Below are positions 8,390-17,644 of a DNA stretch of 64,000 nt, in pieces. Source of the stretch: DAIQNV01 sp038748775 (GTDB lineage: Bacteria; Planctomycetota; Phycisphaerae; Phycisphaerales; UBA1924); assembly GCA_038748775.1 (NCBI GenBank), contig JBCDIT010000002.1:372001-436000 (forward strand), written 5' to 3'. The position numbers and the translations under genes were made by a program. Numbering within the stretch: position 1 is the first letter of the stretch; every line of letters begins with the position of its first letter. Below the pieces are notes generated by a model. The model saw only the letters and a list, made by a program, of their open reading frames with translations. It did no database searches and was not told where the DNA came from.

Positions 8390-8424
8390 CATGGGCTTCG
8401 CTTCGCTCAGACCACGGCACCCGG
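8390..8424 (-). repeat. 35-nt interspersed repeat, copy A
   Basis: The reverse complement of this segment is nearly identical to 21726-21760 and carries the core GTGGTCTGAGCG followed by AGCGAAGCCCA. Read as protein, both copies give a WSERSEAH motif, but no gene is evident around copy A. Confidence 0.6.
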
Positions 8425-8487
8425 CTTCCCATTGAACTGAGTTTACACCGTCGATCGAAAGCCGCAACGTCTTCCGGTCGTCCATGC

Positions 8488-9099
8488 CTATCGGGTGTCG
8501 TGCACCGAGACGGGATTATCAACGTTCCAGCCGGCGCCGCACTCGGGGCAGGTTACCGAGCGTCTGCCATCATTCTTCGTGCCCGAGAGCTCGTACGTGC
8601 ACACCGGGCAAGAGTACCAGCGTCCACGCAATACGGCGTTTACGTACCTGAGCTTCGATAGGTCGCGAGCGCGGCGTCGACGCGGGGACGCGAGCGGCGA
8701 CAGTTCAAATGCGATGAGGCCCGCAGCGAATAGCGTCAGCGCGATCGGCGTCCCCACTGAATGAAGCCAGCTCTCGAGAAGCCAACCGGACCGAACGAGG
8801 TACGCCGCTGTTGCCAACGCGAGTGTGACAGTGCCCACGATGAAGGTTTGGTGCACCAGACGCGGTCCCCGCTTGGTCGCCCTGCGATAATGCCACCGGG
8901 CCCGTTGTCGGAGAAGGTCGCGCTCTGCGCGACAGATCAGTAGCGAGGGTGGCGCTGATTCGTTGACGACTCTGACACTGTACGCGGCGCCGAGGTCGTC
9001 GCGGATGCGCTTGCCGCGCACCGTCTTGTATCTGCGTGGCTTGATCGCTCGCGAGAGATCGCGGACGCCCTCGACGAAGTCGAGTGCGATCGACTTCAT
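8488..9099 (-). CDS. Two-TM protein with C-terminal zinc ribbon
   Basis: 203 aa from ATG 9099, overlapping the nadA stop (ATGA), so translation is probably coupled. An Arg/Lys-rich cytoplasmic N-terminus is followed by two membrane segments at about 85-105 (FIVGTVTLALATAAYLV) and 115-135 (IALTLFAAGLIAFEL). A C-terminal CPVC...CPEC pair about 24 residues apart forms a likely zinc ribbon. Small membrane/zinc-ribbon proteins of this kind are frequent in planctomycetes, and their function is not known to me. Confidence 0.7.
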   Translation of the reverse strand: MKSIALDFVEGVRDLSRAIKPRRYKTVRGKRIRDDLGAAYSVRVVNESAPPSLLICRAERDLLRQRARWHYRRATKRGPRLVHQTFIVGTVTLALATAAYLVRSGWLLESWLHSVGTPIALTLFAAGLIAFELSPLASPRRRRARDLSKLRYVNAVLRGRWYSCPVCTYELSGTKNDGRRSVTCPECGAGWNVDNPVSVHDTR

Positions 9100-10370
9100 G
9101 CCCCTACGGGCGCCGCGAGGTTGAGCATCCGATCAAGCGCCTTGACGGCTGGAGCGGTGACCTCGGGGTGGACGCTGATGACGTTGCGTGCGACGGGGTC
9201 GGTCTCGATGGGGTAGGGCGCGTCTTTGGCGGTTCCGTCGGGCTTGAGGCCCAGGAGCCCGTCGAGGATCCAGAGCAGGTGTGGCTCGTCGATGCGGTAC
9301 ATCGTGGTGCAGAGGCACTGGCAGTCGGAGAGGATGCGTACCTCGATGCCTCGCGTGGCCATGAGGTTGCTCATGCGGTTGACGAGGTTGTGCTCGGTGC
9401 CGACGGCCCAGCGGCTGCCCTCGGGCGCTGCTTCGAGTGTCTTGATGATGAACTCGGTCGAGCCGGCGAGGTCGGCCTTGTCGACGACCTCTTTGGAGCA
9501 CTCGGGGTGCACGAGGATCTGCATGGGCTGCTGGCCCGGGGCGAGGTTCTCGTTGTTGGCGCGGATCTGGTCGCAGTGCTCCGGGCGGAAGAGCTTGTGG
9601 ACCGAGCAGTGGCCTGCCCAGAGGATGGCGTCGGCGTTGGCGACTTGCTCGCTGGTGGGTCCGCCGAACGGTTCGCCTTTGCTCGCGAGTTTGGGGTCGT
9701 AGACGACGCTTCGGTTGGCGACATCGATCCCGAACTTGTGGGCGGTGTTGCGACCGAGGTGTTGGTCTGGCAGGAAGAGGATCTTGATTTCTTCGGCTTG
9801 TCCGTCGGGGCCTGTGGCCTTTGGCGTTTCGCCTCCGTTCATCGCCCATTCGAAGACGCGGTCGGCATTGGAGCTGGTGCAGCAGACGCCGCCGTGTTCG
9901 CCGACGAAGGCTTTGATCGCGGCGGATGAGTTGACGTACGTGATGGGGATGACGCGCCCGTTCCAGTTGCCTCCGGCCTCGATGCGGAGGGCTTCGTGGA
10001 TGCGTTCCCAGGCGTCGACGGTGTCGTCGTAGTCGGCCATGTCGGCCATGGAGCAGCCGGCGGAGAGGTCCGGAAGGATGACCTTGACGTGGTCGGGGGT
10101 GAGCATGTCGGCGGTTTCGGCCATGAAGTGGACGCCGCAGAAGATGACGTGCTCGACGTCGCGCTCGCTCGCGATCTTCGCGGCGATCTGGCTGAGCTTG
10201 AGGCTGTCGCCGGTGGTGTCGGCGTGGCGGATGACTGCGTCGACTTGGTAGTGGTGGCCCAGGATGAAGACGCGCTCGCCGAGCTGGCGACGGCGTTCGG
10301 TGATGAGCGCGGCGAGTTCACCGGACGGGGTCCGGGTGTAGCGATCTGGGATTGAGGGTTGCCAGAGCAT
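9096..10370 (-). CDS. nadA: Quinolinate synthase
   Basis: 424 aa from ATG 10370, with GGAAGGA 6 nt upstream. NadA condenses iminoaspartate with dihydroxyacetone phosphate to quinolinate for NAD synthesis and uses a [4Fe-4S] cluster. Visible family features are ILGHHYQ, DTTGDSLKLS, FCGVHFMAETADML, LPDLSAGCSMADM, and the later VHPECSKEVV and SDCQCLCTTMYRI, which together contain the cluster Cys residues. This is the longer NadA type seen in several bacteria. nadB and nadC are not in the window. Confidence 0.96.
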   Translation of the reverse strand: MLWQPSIPDRYTRTPSGELAALITERRRQLGERVFILGHHYQVDAVIRHADTTGDSLKLSQIAAKIASERDVEHVIFCGVHFMAETADMLTPDHVKVILPDLSAGCSMADMADYDDTVDAWERIHEALRIEAGGNWNGRVIPITYVNSSAAIKAFVGEHGGVCCTSSNADRVFEWAMNGGETPKATGPDGQAEEIKILFLPDQHLGRNTAHKFGIDVANRSVVYDPKLASKGEPFGGPTSEQVANADAILWAGHCSVHKLFRPEHCDQIRANNENLAPGQQPMQILVHPECSKEVVDKADLAGSTEFIIKTLEAAPEGSRWAVGTEHNLVNRMSNLMATRGIEVRILSDCQCLCTTMYRIDEPHLLWILDGLLGLKPDGTAKDAPYPIETDPVARNVISVHPEVTAPAVKALDRMLNLAAPVGA

Positions 10371-10841
10371 GCGGGTCCTTCCAGCGTGGATAGCCAGCGA
10401 ATCTTCTGGCATTGGGACGCCCTCGGCATGGGCATGAAAGGAAATAGTTGTTATTAATTTGTTAGTGTACTGAAGAGAATTACGTTTCCCAATGAACTGA
10501 TGTCGCTATCACTTGATCGAAGTCTGCAGATTCAACAAACGAAAGTCAGATTCTCGGACGTTGCACACACTGACAAATACCAATCATATCCGACTTTTCG
10601 AGATTTTCAGCACGAACGACCTTATCAACCTTCGCATCGAAAGAGCGAACGGCCGACATCCACCAGGCTTAGCGCTTGGAGGTCGAAATGGAACCTGTGT
10701 TTTATGTCGTCGTTGGCGGTTTGGTGGTGAAGATCATCTGCATGACGCTGGATTGGGCGAGACAGCGTGTGATCTTCGGTATTCGTCGCGTTGGACGGAT
10801 CGTGAACGTCCGTGTCGGGTGGCGGACGTCAGGTGAACGTG
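10371..10841. other. AT-rich gap upstream of nadA
   Basis: The stretch between pilZ and nadA, especially 10430-10680, is much more AT-rich than its surroundings (for example GTTATTAATTTGTTAG near 10450). It probably contains the nadA promoter on the minus strand. I could not fix -35/-10 boxes with confidence. A small plus-strand frame starts at 10688 (listed separately). Confidence 0.4.
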
Positions 10842-10966
10842 TCAGGCCGCCTGGGCCGACGCGTTCTCGACTGCCTGAGCGGCGGGGGCCTGGATCCGCG
10901 CGAAACGGACGGCGACCTCTTGGCGGTTCTCGTGAAGGGGCCGGGTCCGGACGACGCGGGCGGTGA
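10688..10966 (+). CDS. Possible small membrane protein, antisense to pilZ at its 3' half
   Basis: ATG 10688 is preceded by a textbook GGAGG with 5-nt spacing (GGAGGTCGAAATGG). The first 20 residues (EPVFYVVVGGLVVKIICMTL) would be a membrane segment, then a basic stretch. From 10842 the frame runs antisense to the pilZ gene and becomes an Arg/Gly/Pro-rich tail typical of shadow frames. Either a short membrane peptide ends in a frameshift here or the frame is fortuitous. No family is recognised. Confidence 0.3.
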   Translation: MEPVFYVVVGGLVVKIICMTLDWARQRVIFGIRRVGRIVNVRVGWRTSGERVRPPGPTRSRLPERRGPGSARNGRRPLGGSREGAGSGRRGR

Positions 10967-11195
10967 CCAGATCGCGGGTGCTCAGGAGTCCTGAGCCGCT
11001 CCAGGCGACGCCGATTTCGATGTCCTCGCCTTCGATGAGCGGTCGCGTGGTGTCGATTTCGAGGAGGGCGCCGCCGGCGGAGACGTCGGCGGTGCGGGCG
11101 GAGAGGTAGCGGGCAACGGCCGGCCTGAGGATCTTGCATCCCAGGGTGGTGTCGGCGCGGGCGTGGCTACGGCGGTTTTGTATCGCGGCGGTCAT
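10842..11195 (-). CDS. PilZ-domain protein
   Basis: 117 aa from ATG 11195. It has the two signature parts of PilZ, the cyclic-di-GMP-binding domain: an Arg-rich start (RRSHARADTTLGCKI) and DVSAGGALLE about 25 residues later. The C-terminus is an Ala/Gln-rich tail. Stand-alone PilZ proteins usually act as c-di-GMP effectors in motility, surface or polysaccharide control. It is divergent from a glycosyltransferase gene. Confidence 0.8.
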   Translation of the reverse strand: MTAAIQNRRSHARADTTLGCKILRPAVARYLSARTADVSAGGALLEIDTTRPLIEGEDIEIGVAWSGSGLLSTRDLVTARVVRTRPLHENRQEVAVRFARIQAPAAQAVENASAQAA

Positions 11196-11218
11196 CGTGG
11201 GGTCCGTCCCATTGTGAG

Positions 11219-11237
11219 CCGCGGCATCTTGCCGCGG
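11219..11237. repeat. Short palindrome in the pilZ / glycosyltransferase divergent gap
   Basis: CCGCGGCA TCT TGCCGCGG is a perfect 8-bp inverted repeat with a 3-nt loop, 24 nt upstream of the pilZ start. It could be an operator, a 5' leader hairpin or one of the dispersed palindromes also seen near 22 kb. Confidence 0.5.
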
Positions 11238-11346
11238 TCTGGGGCTATCGGTCTCCGCGGGCCGATGCTGAAGTTTTCGAGGCATTGATTCGGGTCGGGC
11301 GGGCCTGGCCCTGAGAACGGGGATGACCCTCTAGCAAGGTGTGCGC

Positions 11347-12357
11347 ATGGACTGGACGGTGATCATCCCGACACGGGGACGGCCGACGAAGCTGGCCGCG
11401 TGTCTCCGTGCTTTGGGGAACCAGAAGGAGGCCCCGGGGTTTGAGGTGCTCGTTTCGGTAGACGGACCGGATGGAGGCGAGGGTGTTGTCGTCGATGACC
11501 TCGGCGCGGCGTGTGGGGCGCGTGTGATGTTCTCGGACGTTGCCCAGGGGCCGGCCTCGGCTCGGAATCGGGCGTTCGAGTCGGCGCGAGGACGGTGGAC
11601 GCTTCTCTTGAATGATGACGTGGTGCCGGCGCCGGATCTGCTGGCGCGGCACGCGGCGGCGCGGGGCGAGGGCGTAGTGGGCGGGGACGACATGGTGCTG
11701 GGGTCGGCGCCGTTCAAGGTCGAGCCGCACGATCGGTTGTTCGACCGGCTGATTCGTGAGACATCGATGGTCTTCTTCTATGACCAGATGACCGACGATG
11801 ATCCGTCGCGCGACTGGGGGTGGCGGCACGCGTGGACTTTGAACCTATCTCTGCGAACCGAGGCGGTGCGTGAGGTAGGTGGGTTTACCGATGCGTTGCC
11901 TGGCGCGGCGTTCGAGGACATCGAACTTGCGTGGAGGCTGCGCGAACGCTTTGGGTCGAGGGTGTTGTACCGGCCCGGGGCTGTGGTTGAGCACGACCAT
12001 CGATACGAGCCGGCGGGGTATCTGAAGCGGGAGCGGATGCTTGGGCGCGACGCGTGGGCGCTCGCGGGGGCGAACGCGACGTGCGCGTTGGAGTTGTTCG
12101 GCCGCGACCTTCACGATCCCTCGGAGGTGGCGTATAGCGGGGCGTTCGTTGATCGCGAAGCTTCAACAGCAGCAAGAGCTGAGGCGGTGTTCTGTTCGTT
12201 GGCGGATCTGCCTTCGGGCGCGATCGATGGTCGCGTCGTGCCGGCGGTGTATCAGCAGCACTTGCTGCTGAAGCGGTGGTGGTGGCGGTTCGGGCTGCTC
12301 GAGGCGGCGGGTGCGGCGAGGGCACTGGGCGACGGGATGCCTGTGGGCGGGGCCTGA
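11347..12357 (+). CDS. Family 2 glycosyltransferase
   Basis: 336 aa from ATG 11347 (an in-frame GTG lies 6 nt upstream). The GT-A fold opening is clear: WTVIIPTRGRPTKLAACLRAL, then VLVSVDGPDGGEG. LLLNDDVVPAPDLLARH has the acidic metal/nucleotide site expected at the DxD position, and AFEDIELAWRLRERFG is the GT2 ED motif region. The acceptor is unknown. The c-di-GMP-type gene next door suggests a surface-glycan role, but this is inference. Confidence 0.85.
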   Translation: MDWTVIIPTRGRPTKLAACLRALGNQKEAPGFEVLVSVDGPDGGEGVVVDDLGAACGARVMFSDVAQGPASARNRAFESARGRWTLLLNDDVVPAPDLLARHAAARGEGVVGGDDMVLGSAPFKVEPHDRLFDRLIRETSMVFFYDQMTDDDPSRDWGWRHAWTLNLSLRTEAVREVGGFTDALPGAAFEDIELAWRLRERFGSRVLYRPGAVVEHDHRYEPAGYLKRERMLGRDAWALAGANATCALELFGRDLHDPSEVAYSGAFVDREASTAARAEAVFCSLADLPSGAIDGRVVPAVYQQHLLLKRWWWRFGLLEAAGAARALGDGMPVGGA

Positions 12358-12566
12358 CAGCGTGGGTTGGTTTCGGGGGTGTCCCCGGGGGGCTGGGGTT
12401 GTGTTGCCTTGTGTTTCGGACGGCGCCTGATCACCCTCGTGGGTTGTCGGGCACGGTGACGACCGAGGTGCGGGTGCGCACACTCGACGACTGAATCGCG
12501 ACCGGCGTTCGTCTGTTGAGTCTGCTGCTGGTTGGATTGTGACGAGCTTGGCGGTATGTTGTATCT

Positions 12567-14825
12567 ATGAAGATATCGTTTCTTATCTCGGTTTGTGCTC
12601 TTGGTGCGGTCGCGACTGGCTTCGAGGAACCGGGGCGGGCTGTCGCGGAGGGCTCGGGTTCGACGGTCGTTGTCCCGGCGGGGTACGAGGTCCCGAGTTC
12701 GGCGCCCGGCTATCTCTTGGGAGGTCCTGCGGTTGCGAGCGAGCTGCTTGCGCGATCGGCGTCTTGGCCTCTTGTTGAGCCGACGTTGCCCGACGGCCCG
12801 GTTCATCGCGCGAGGGCGATCGAGTTGTACGAGGTCGCGTTGCAGTCGACCGCGGGTGAGTATGGAGGTTGGCTTGACGGAGTAGAGCAAGCGCGTTGGT
12901 GGGCTGCTCTTGATCGGGGTGGGTGGTCGCACCCTTACGTCACGTCGATACTGCTCGGGTCCGTGCTCGAAGAACGTGCGGGTGGTTTGTCTTCGGCTGA
13001 GATTCGGCGTCGAGGGCGGGCGGCGGTTGACGCGCTGCTCGATGATCCAGAGTTCGCGCCGTTGCCGTCGTATCGCAAGGCGCTCGCGGCTCGCTCGCTG
13101 GGGGACGTTCTCGCTCGGGCCAACTCTCCCGAGGACGCGAGGGCCTATCGCGCGCGGGCGGACGAGCTCTTTCAAGAGGGGCTGCAGTCCGATCGCTCGG
13201 CGGCGGAACGCGCCTTCGTGTTGACAAAGCTCAGCATCCTGTTTGAACAGTCGTATTCCCATGACGAGCGGGTCGGGTTCGTGAACGGTCTCGCGTCAAC
13301 GCCCAATGCTGATCCCTATGCGCTCGCGTTCTTGCGCGGTCTTATGCACCTCAAACGAGCCTGGGAACTTCGGGGGAACGGCTTTTCGGACACGGTGACG
13401 GACGAAGGCTGGCGCGGCTTTTTCGGAAACATGACCGAGGCCGATCGGTTGCTCCGGGAGGCGTACGCGATCGACGACGCGTTTTATCTGGCGCCTCAGC
13501 ACCTGGTTCGGGTCGCGATGGCGCTGGAGGCGCGTGTCGGTGAGGACCCGAAGATTTGGCATGCAAGCACGCTCGCGTCGACCCCGACGGCCTGGGACTC
13601 TTGGGAGTACGTGATCACGGCCAAGAGCCCTCGGTGGAAGGGGTCGATCGGCGCGATGGTTGGTATTGTTCATGAGGCGGCTGAGCACGCTCGCCGGTAT
13701 CCGCAAGTCGCGTGTCGACTCGACTGGTTGGTTGCCTACGTGGGTGATGAGTTCGGTTCCCGGGACCTTGCCTGGAGACTTCCGGGAGTGTGGCCGGCGG
13801 TGCGCAACGCGCTTGAATACGCTCTGGCTTCCGATGGCGAGGGAGCAAGGGCGTTGCACGGTTTCGAGCGGTATCGGATCTTGAGCACCCTCGTGATCGG
13901 GGCATGGTGCAACGGCGAGTTTGAGCTTGCGGAGCGGTACTACCAAGACAACAGTTGGGCGGTTTCGCGCGAGAGTACGGACAGGTACCGGCTCGACTGG
14001 TGGCAGATGAGTGAGGTGATGGTGGCGCTCGGGAGCACCGGTCGACCTCACGTGCTTGACGCGTTGGTGTTCGAGCAAGAGGGGCGATACGACGACGCGG
14101 TCGACGCCTGGGGGTGGGCGGTGCGTGCCGGCATCGGGCGGCCTGATTCGCGCGGATGTGAGGACGAACTCGTCATGCTTCACGCGAGGGCAACGACGCT
14201 GGCTGAGTATCACCGAGGAGAGTGGGCCGACCTGATGTACAGCGACATCGCGGAGTTGGGATTCGGCATCGGCTTCAGTCCCTTGCTCATACGGGGGGGA
14301 TCGTTTCGTTTCGAGGGCGGCGATCTTGTTGCCCCGCGGCGTCCGCGATACAACGCGAGGCTTTTTCCTCGTATCCCGCTCGGGGATCGGTATGAGATCG
14401 AGGTGACGTTCGAACCGATCACGGAGAGCGGCAAGCCACCGGCGCCGATGGGGGGCGTTGGGCTCGCGGTGTTGGCGAGGTTCCCGCACGCTGAAACGGC
14501 GCACTGGACGATTGAACTCGAATCGGTTGCAGACGTTGTGAACTTCGGTTGGAGGTCAAGCGGCAGTGAAGGTTCGATGCCGATAGAGGCATCGGATCGG
14601 ACCGCGCCGCTCACCCTCCGCTTTCGCCGAGAGGGTCGCGAGATCTCGGCTTGGGCCGGATCGACGTTGCTCCATGAGGGTCAACGCTCGCTCAACACTG
14701 AAATGGGTGACTATGCGGCGATCGTGACGCGGCCTCGGTTGGGTGACACGAGTGGGGCGCGGGTGACGTCGTTCCGGGTTCGACGGCTCGTTCCGCGTCC
14801 TGAGGTTGAGCGTCCGGATTTTTGA
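12567..14825 (+). CDS. Large secreted helical-repeat protein with beta-sandwich C-terminus
   Basis: 752 aa from ATG 12567. It has a short signal sequence (ISFLISVCALGAVATGF). Residues about 80-560 are helix-rich and resemble a TPR/SEL-type superhelix (for example AERAFVLTKLSILFEQSY, ADRLLREAYAIDDAFYLAP), without clean consensus repeats. Residues about 580-740 look like a concanavalin-type jelly roll (GSFRFEGGDLVAPRRP, RYEIEVTFEPI, LTLRFRREGREISAWAGST), as in planctomycete proteins with LamG/DUF1080-like ends. I recognise no enzyme motif. It is a monocistronic gene followed by a 400-nt gap. Confidence 0.7.
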   Translation: MKISFLISVCALGAVATGFEEPGRAVAEGSGSTVVVPAGYEVPSSAPGYLLGGPAVASELLARSASWPLVEPTLPDGPVHRARAIELYEVALQSTAGEYGGWLDGVEQARWWAALDRGGWSHPYVTSILLGSVLEERAGGLSSAEIRRRGRAAVDALLDDPEFAPLPSYRKALAARSLGDVLARANSPEDARAYRARADELFQEGLQSDRSAAERAFVLTKLSILFEQSYSHDERVGFVNGLASTPNADPYALAFLRGLMHLKRAWELRGNGFSDTVTDEGWRGFFGNMTEADRLLREAYAIDDAFYLAPQHLVRVAMALEARVGEDPKIWHASTLASTPTAWDSWEYVITAKSPRWKGSIGAMVGIVHEAAEHARRYPQVACRLDWLVAYVGDEFGSRDLAWRLPGVWPAVRNALEYALASDGEGARALHGFERYRILSTLVIGAWCNGEFELAERYYQDNSWAVSRESTDRYRLDWWQMSEVMVALGSTGRPHVLDALVFEQEGRYDDAVDAWGWAVRAGIGRPDSRGCEDELVMLHARATTLAEYHRGEWADLMYSDIAELGFGIGFSPLLIRGGSFRFEGGDLVAPRRPRYNARLFPRIPLGDRYEIEVTFEPITESGKPPAPMGGVGLAVLARFPHAETAHWTIELESVADVVNFGWRSSGSEGSMPIEASDRTAPLTLRFRREGREISAWAGSTLLHEGQRSLNTEMGDYAAIVTRPRLGDTSGARVTSFRVRRLVPRPEVERPDF

Positions 14826-15228
14826 CGCGATGGCCGGGTTTGCCTCTCCCGAGCGGATGCCCAGTCGCAACGTTTGATCGTGGACTCCGGAACGGCCCGG
14901 TGGCGTGAGCGTTGGGAGGACCCGCGCGGAGGAGGCGGCGCTTGCCCTGGCGAACGAACCGTCAATTGGAGATGGGGTGGCTTGGCACGCCCTTGCTGGC
15001 CGGTACGCGGCGCACGGGGGTGGCGACGGTGCGCGGTTGTTGGGGCGGTGGTCGCAGCGTCGCGCGGAGCTTCGTCTCGTCGCCTGTGTTTGTATTCACT
15101 AACTTTTTTCGTTTGCTGGGAATCCTGGGGCAAGGCACAGTGGTTCGTCCTGTCCCGCGGTGGCATACTCGCGACGCGGGGGCTCGGGCGGTGCCGCTCA
15201 TGCACGATCGAAGGGGAAGGTTGCGCCA
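14826..15228. other. Gap upstream of the double-Rieske operon
   Basis: 403 nt that must carry the promoter of the operon starting at 15229. A T-rich patch lies at 15090-15115 (ACTAACTTTTTTCG). No coding frame has family-like sequence and I see no strong hairpin or known riboswitch core. Confidence 0.4.
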
Positions 15229-16890
15229 ATGAAGAAAGTGCCGGTAGCGGTCTGGGATGACCTTGCGGTTGAGAAGCCGACGGGTGCGCTCGTGGCGAAC
15301 GTGGATCTGGTCGTCGTGCGGTACACGCGCGGCGGGGTGGATCAGGCGAGCGTGCTGTACGGACGGTGCCTGCACCGCGGCGCGATGATGGCGGATGGTC
15401 ACGTCGATGGTGACAACCTCATCTGCGGCGTTCACGGCTGGGACTACCGCTTCGACACCGGGGTGAGCGAGTACAACAACGCGGAACGTTTGCACAAGTT
15501 CACGTCATTTATCGAGCCTGACGACGGCGGTGTCGTCAAGGTTTGGGTGGATGAGGATGAGGTTCGGGCATGGGAGCAGGGCAACCCTCAGCCTTTCAAC
15601 CGTGATGAATACCTCGGCCAGTATGCGGATACGCATCCGCCGATGGAGGAGCCTCACGTCGGGCTGATCCAGGCGCTCGCGCGGGACGGTCTGAGCAAGG
15701 TTGGCCATCATGGGCCGAGTGGGGCGATGGGCGTGCCCCGCGACGAGCTTCCGAAGTGGGACGACCTGCAGGTGGTGACGGCGCAGCTTGCGAGGAAGCC
15801 TCTGCTCGACGAGCACGAGGTGGACACGGAGTTGGTGATCGGTCCCGGGGCCAAGAAGCCTCTCGTGATGGACATCCCGCTCTTTGTGAGTGACATGAGC
15901 TTTGGTGCATTGAGCGCGGAGGCGAAGGTGGCGCTCTCGAAGGGCGCTGAGATGGCCGGCACTGGCATTTGCTCGGGCGAGGGGGGCATGCTCCCGGATG
16001 AGCAGAGCGCGAACTCGCGCTATCTCTATGAACTCGCGAGTGCGAAGTTCGGTTTCAGCCTCGACAAGGTGCAGAAGTGCCAGGCGTTCCACTTCAAAGC
16101 GGGGCAGGGGGCGAAGACGGGCACCGGCGGGCATCTCCCGGGCGAGAAGGTTGACGCGGTGATCGCGAGCGTGCGTGGGATCCCGGTGGGCACGACCGCG
16201 GTGAGTCCGGCGACGTTTCCCGACCTGAAGACAGCCTCGGATTTTAGGGCGCTTGCCGATGAGGTTCGGGACGCGACGGGTGGGATCCCGATCGGCTACA
16301 AGCTTTCGGCGCAGCATATTGAAGAAGACTTGGACTTTGCGCTCGGGGGCTCGGCGGATTACGTCATCCTTGACGGACGGGGTGGGGGCACCGGGAGCGC
16401 GCCGTTGATCTTTCGAGACCACATCAGCGTGCCGACGATCCCGGCGTTGGCGCGGGCGCGGAAGCACCTCGAATCGATCGGTCGTGGGCGTTTGAGTGAG
16501 AGCCCGGTGACGCTGATCGTGACCGGCGGGCTTCGGACCCCGGCGGACTTTGTGAAGGCGTTGGCGCTTGGGGCCGACGGGATCGCGGTGAGCAACGCGG
16601 CGATTCAGGCGATCGGTTGCCTCGGGATGCGAGCGTGCAACTCGAACAACTGCCCGGTGGGCATCGCGACGCAGCAGGACCACCTCCGGGCTCGGATCAT
16701 CGTCGATGAGTCGGCGAAGCGTCTGAAGAACTTCTTCGAGGCGGCGACGGAGTTGATGACGGTGCTCGCGAGGGCGTGCGGGCGCGATCGGCTCACCGGG
16801 GTAGGTGGGTTCGACGAGTCCGATCTCACCAGTTGGAAGAAAGACATCGCGGATCTCGCCGGCGTGCGGTACGCCGGTGTGGGTGGCTAA
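15229..16890 (+). CDS. Rieske [2Fe-2S] / FMN-binding glutamate synthase-like fusion
   Basis: 553 aa from ATG 15229. The N-terminal 110 residues are a Rieske domain with Cys47-x-His49 (CLHRG) and Cys66-x2-His69 (CGVHGWDY). Residues about 150-540 are the FMN-binding (beta/alpha)8 domain of glutamate synthase: PLFVSDMSFGALSAEAK, SGEGG, KAGQGAKTGTGGHLPG, LDGRGGGTGSAP. The [3Fe-4S] motif C-x5-C-x4-C is kept as CLGMRACNSNNCPVG. There is no glutamine-amidotransferase domain, so an external ammonia source or a different substrate is needed. The Rieske domain would supply electrons directly to FMN or the cluster. This is the first gene of a five-gene operon with a second Rieske fusion. The domain calls are sure; the reaction is unknown. 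Confidence 0.9.
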   Translation: MKKVPVAVWDDLAVEKPTGALVANVDLVVVRYTRGGVDQASVLYGRCLHRGAMMADGHVDGDNLICGVHGWDYRFDTGVSEYNNAERLHKFTSFIEPDDGGVVKVWVDEDEVRAWEQGNPQPFNRDEYLGQYADTHPPMEEPHVGLIQALARDGLSKVGHHGPSGAMGVPRDELPKWDDLQVVTAQLARKPLLDEHEVDTELVIGPGAKKPLVMDIPLFVSDMSFGALSAEAKVALSKGAEMAGTGICSGEGGMLPDEQSANSRYLYELASAKFGFSLDKVQKCQAFHFKAGQGAKTGTGGHLPGEKVDAVIASVRGIPVGTTAVSPATFPDLKTASDFRALADEVRDATGGIPIGYKLSAQHIEEDLDFALGGSADYVILDGRGGGTGSAPLIFRDHISVPTIPALARARKHLESIGRGRLSESPVTLIVTGGLRTPADFVKALALGADGIAVSNAAIQAIGCLGMRACNSNNCPVGIATQQDHLRARIIVDESAKRLKNFFEAATELMTVLARACGRDRLTGVGGFDESDLTSWKKDIADLAGVRYAGVGG

Positions 16891-17056
16891 GCCGCGGCGG
16901 ACGGCGAAGTCAACGGAAGGTGCCAGGCGTCGCGGACGGCTTTCGTGCTTGACGTGTGAAGGCATGGGCCTGCGAAGGTGGTCGCGAACGGAACGCACGC
17001 GGAGCCCGTTGAGAGCTGAACTCCGTGCTTCGATCAATTCCGAATGGAGAACGGTG

Positions 17057-17644
17057 ATGGCAGCGAGCGACCCTGGGGTCATCGAGCAACTCGTCGCCCC
17101 GGCGGTGATGATCCCCGCTTGTGGGCTGTTGCTGCTCAGTTCAACGGCCCGGATGAATACCGTGCTCGCACGGATTCGAGCGTTCCATCGGGAGCGACTC
17201 GATGTTTGGCGGAGCGATGCTGATGAGGGCAGCCGTGATGACCGGGTTCGGACGTTGCGGCTCGAAGGGTTGCAGAGGCAGACCGATCGGTTGCTCGTGC
17301 GCTCTGCGTTGCTCCGCGCCACGATGCTCCAGTTGTTCTGCGCCGTCACGTGTAACCTGTTGACGATGATTGGCCTCGGACTCCGCCAGTTGTTTGGATC
17401 GGAGCCGGGCGGCATTTATGTCGCGTCGGTGTGGGTCTTCATCGTTGGCGTTGTCTGCATGATCGGTGCGATGGTGACCAGTGTGCTTGAGGTTGCTCGC
17501 ATCCTTGAGACGGTGCGGTACGAGCACGACCGGGTTGATCAGTTGTGCGGTGGCGATCCGCCGTCTCCCGACTCGTTGGATTCATCGGTGTCATCGGGGC
17601 GGGCGCACCCTGGTCTGGGTATGGGTGAAGGGATGGGGCTATGA
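17057..17644 (+). CDS. DUF2721 membrane protein
   Basis: 195 aa from ATG 17057, chosen for GGAG 7 nt upstream; the open frame extends to 16805 but reads as non-coding. DUF2721 features are the opening VAPAVMIPACGLLLLSSTAR, the soluble helical loop (RIRAFHRERLDVW ... RQTDRLLVRSALLRATMLQL), and two further membrane segments (FCAVTCNLLTMIGLGL and VWVFIVGVVCMIGAMV). The function of DUF2721 is unknown. The stop overlaps the next start by 4 nt, so translation is coupled to the DUF1622 gene. Confidence 0.85.
   Translation: MAASDPGVIEQLVAPAVMIPACGLLLLSSTARMNTVLARIRAFHRERLDVWRSDADEGSRDDRVRTLRLEGLQRQTDRLLVRSALLRATMLQLFCAVTCNLLTMIGLGLRQLFGSEPGGIYVASVWVFIVGVVCMIGAMVTSVLEVARILETVRYEHDRVDQLCGGDPPSPDSLDSSVSSGRAHPGLGMGEGMGL

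Larger units (their letters stand above)
7909..8487. other. Intergenic, right flank of the island
   Basis: 579 nt upstream of the nitrilase-like gene. It should contain that gene's promoter. It also holds the right copy of the 45-nt direct repeat (8275-8319) and one copy of a 35-nt interspersed repeat (8390-8424). No open frame here looks like a gene. Confidence 0.4.

Noticed and set aside
12374..12387. Small G/C hairpin after the glycosyltransferase as a terminator
   Set aside because: The stem is only about 5 bp and is followed by a G run, not T.
15505..17415. 636-codon minus-strand frame over the Rieske-glutamate-synthase gene
   Set aside because: Arg/His/Pro-rich shadow of a gene with intact catalytic motifs on the other strand.
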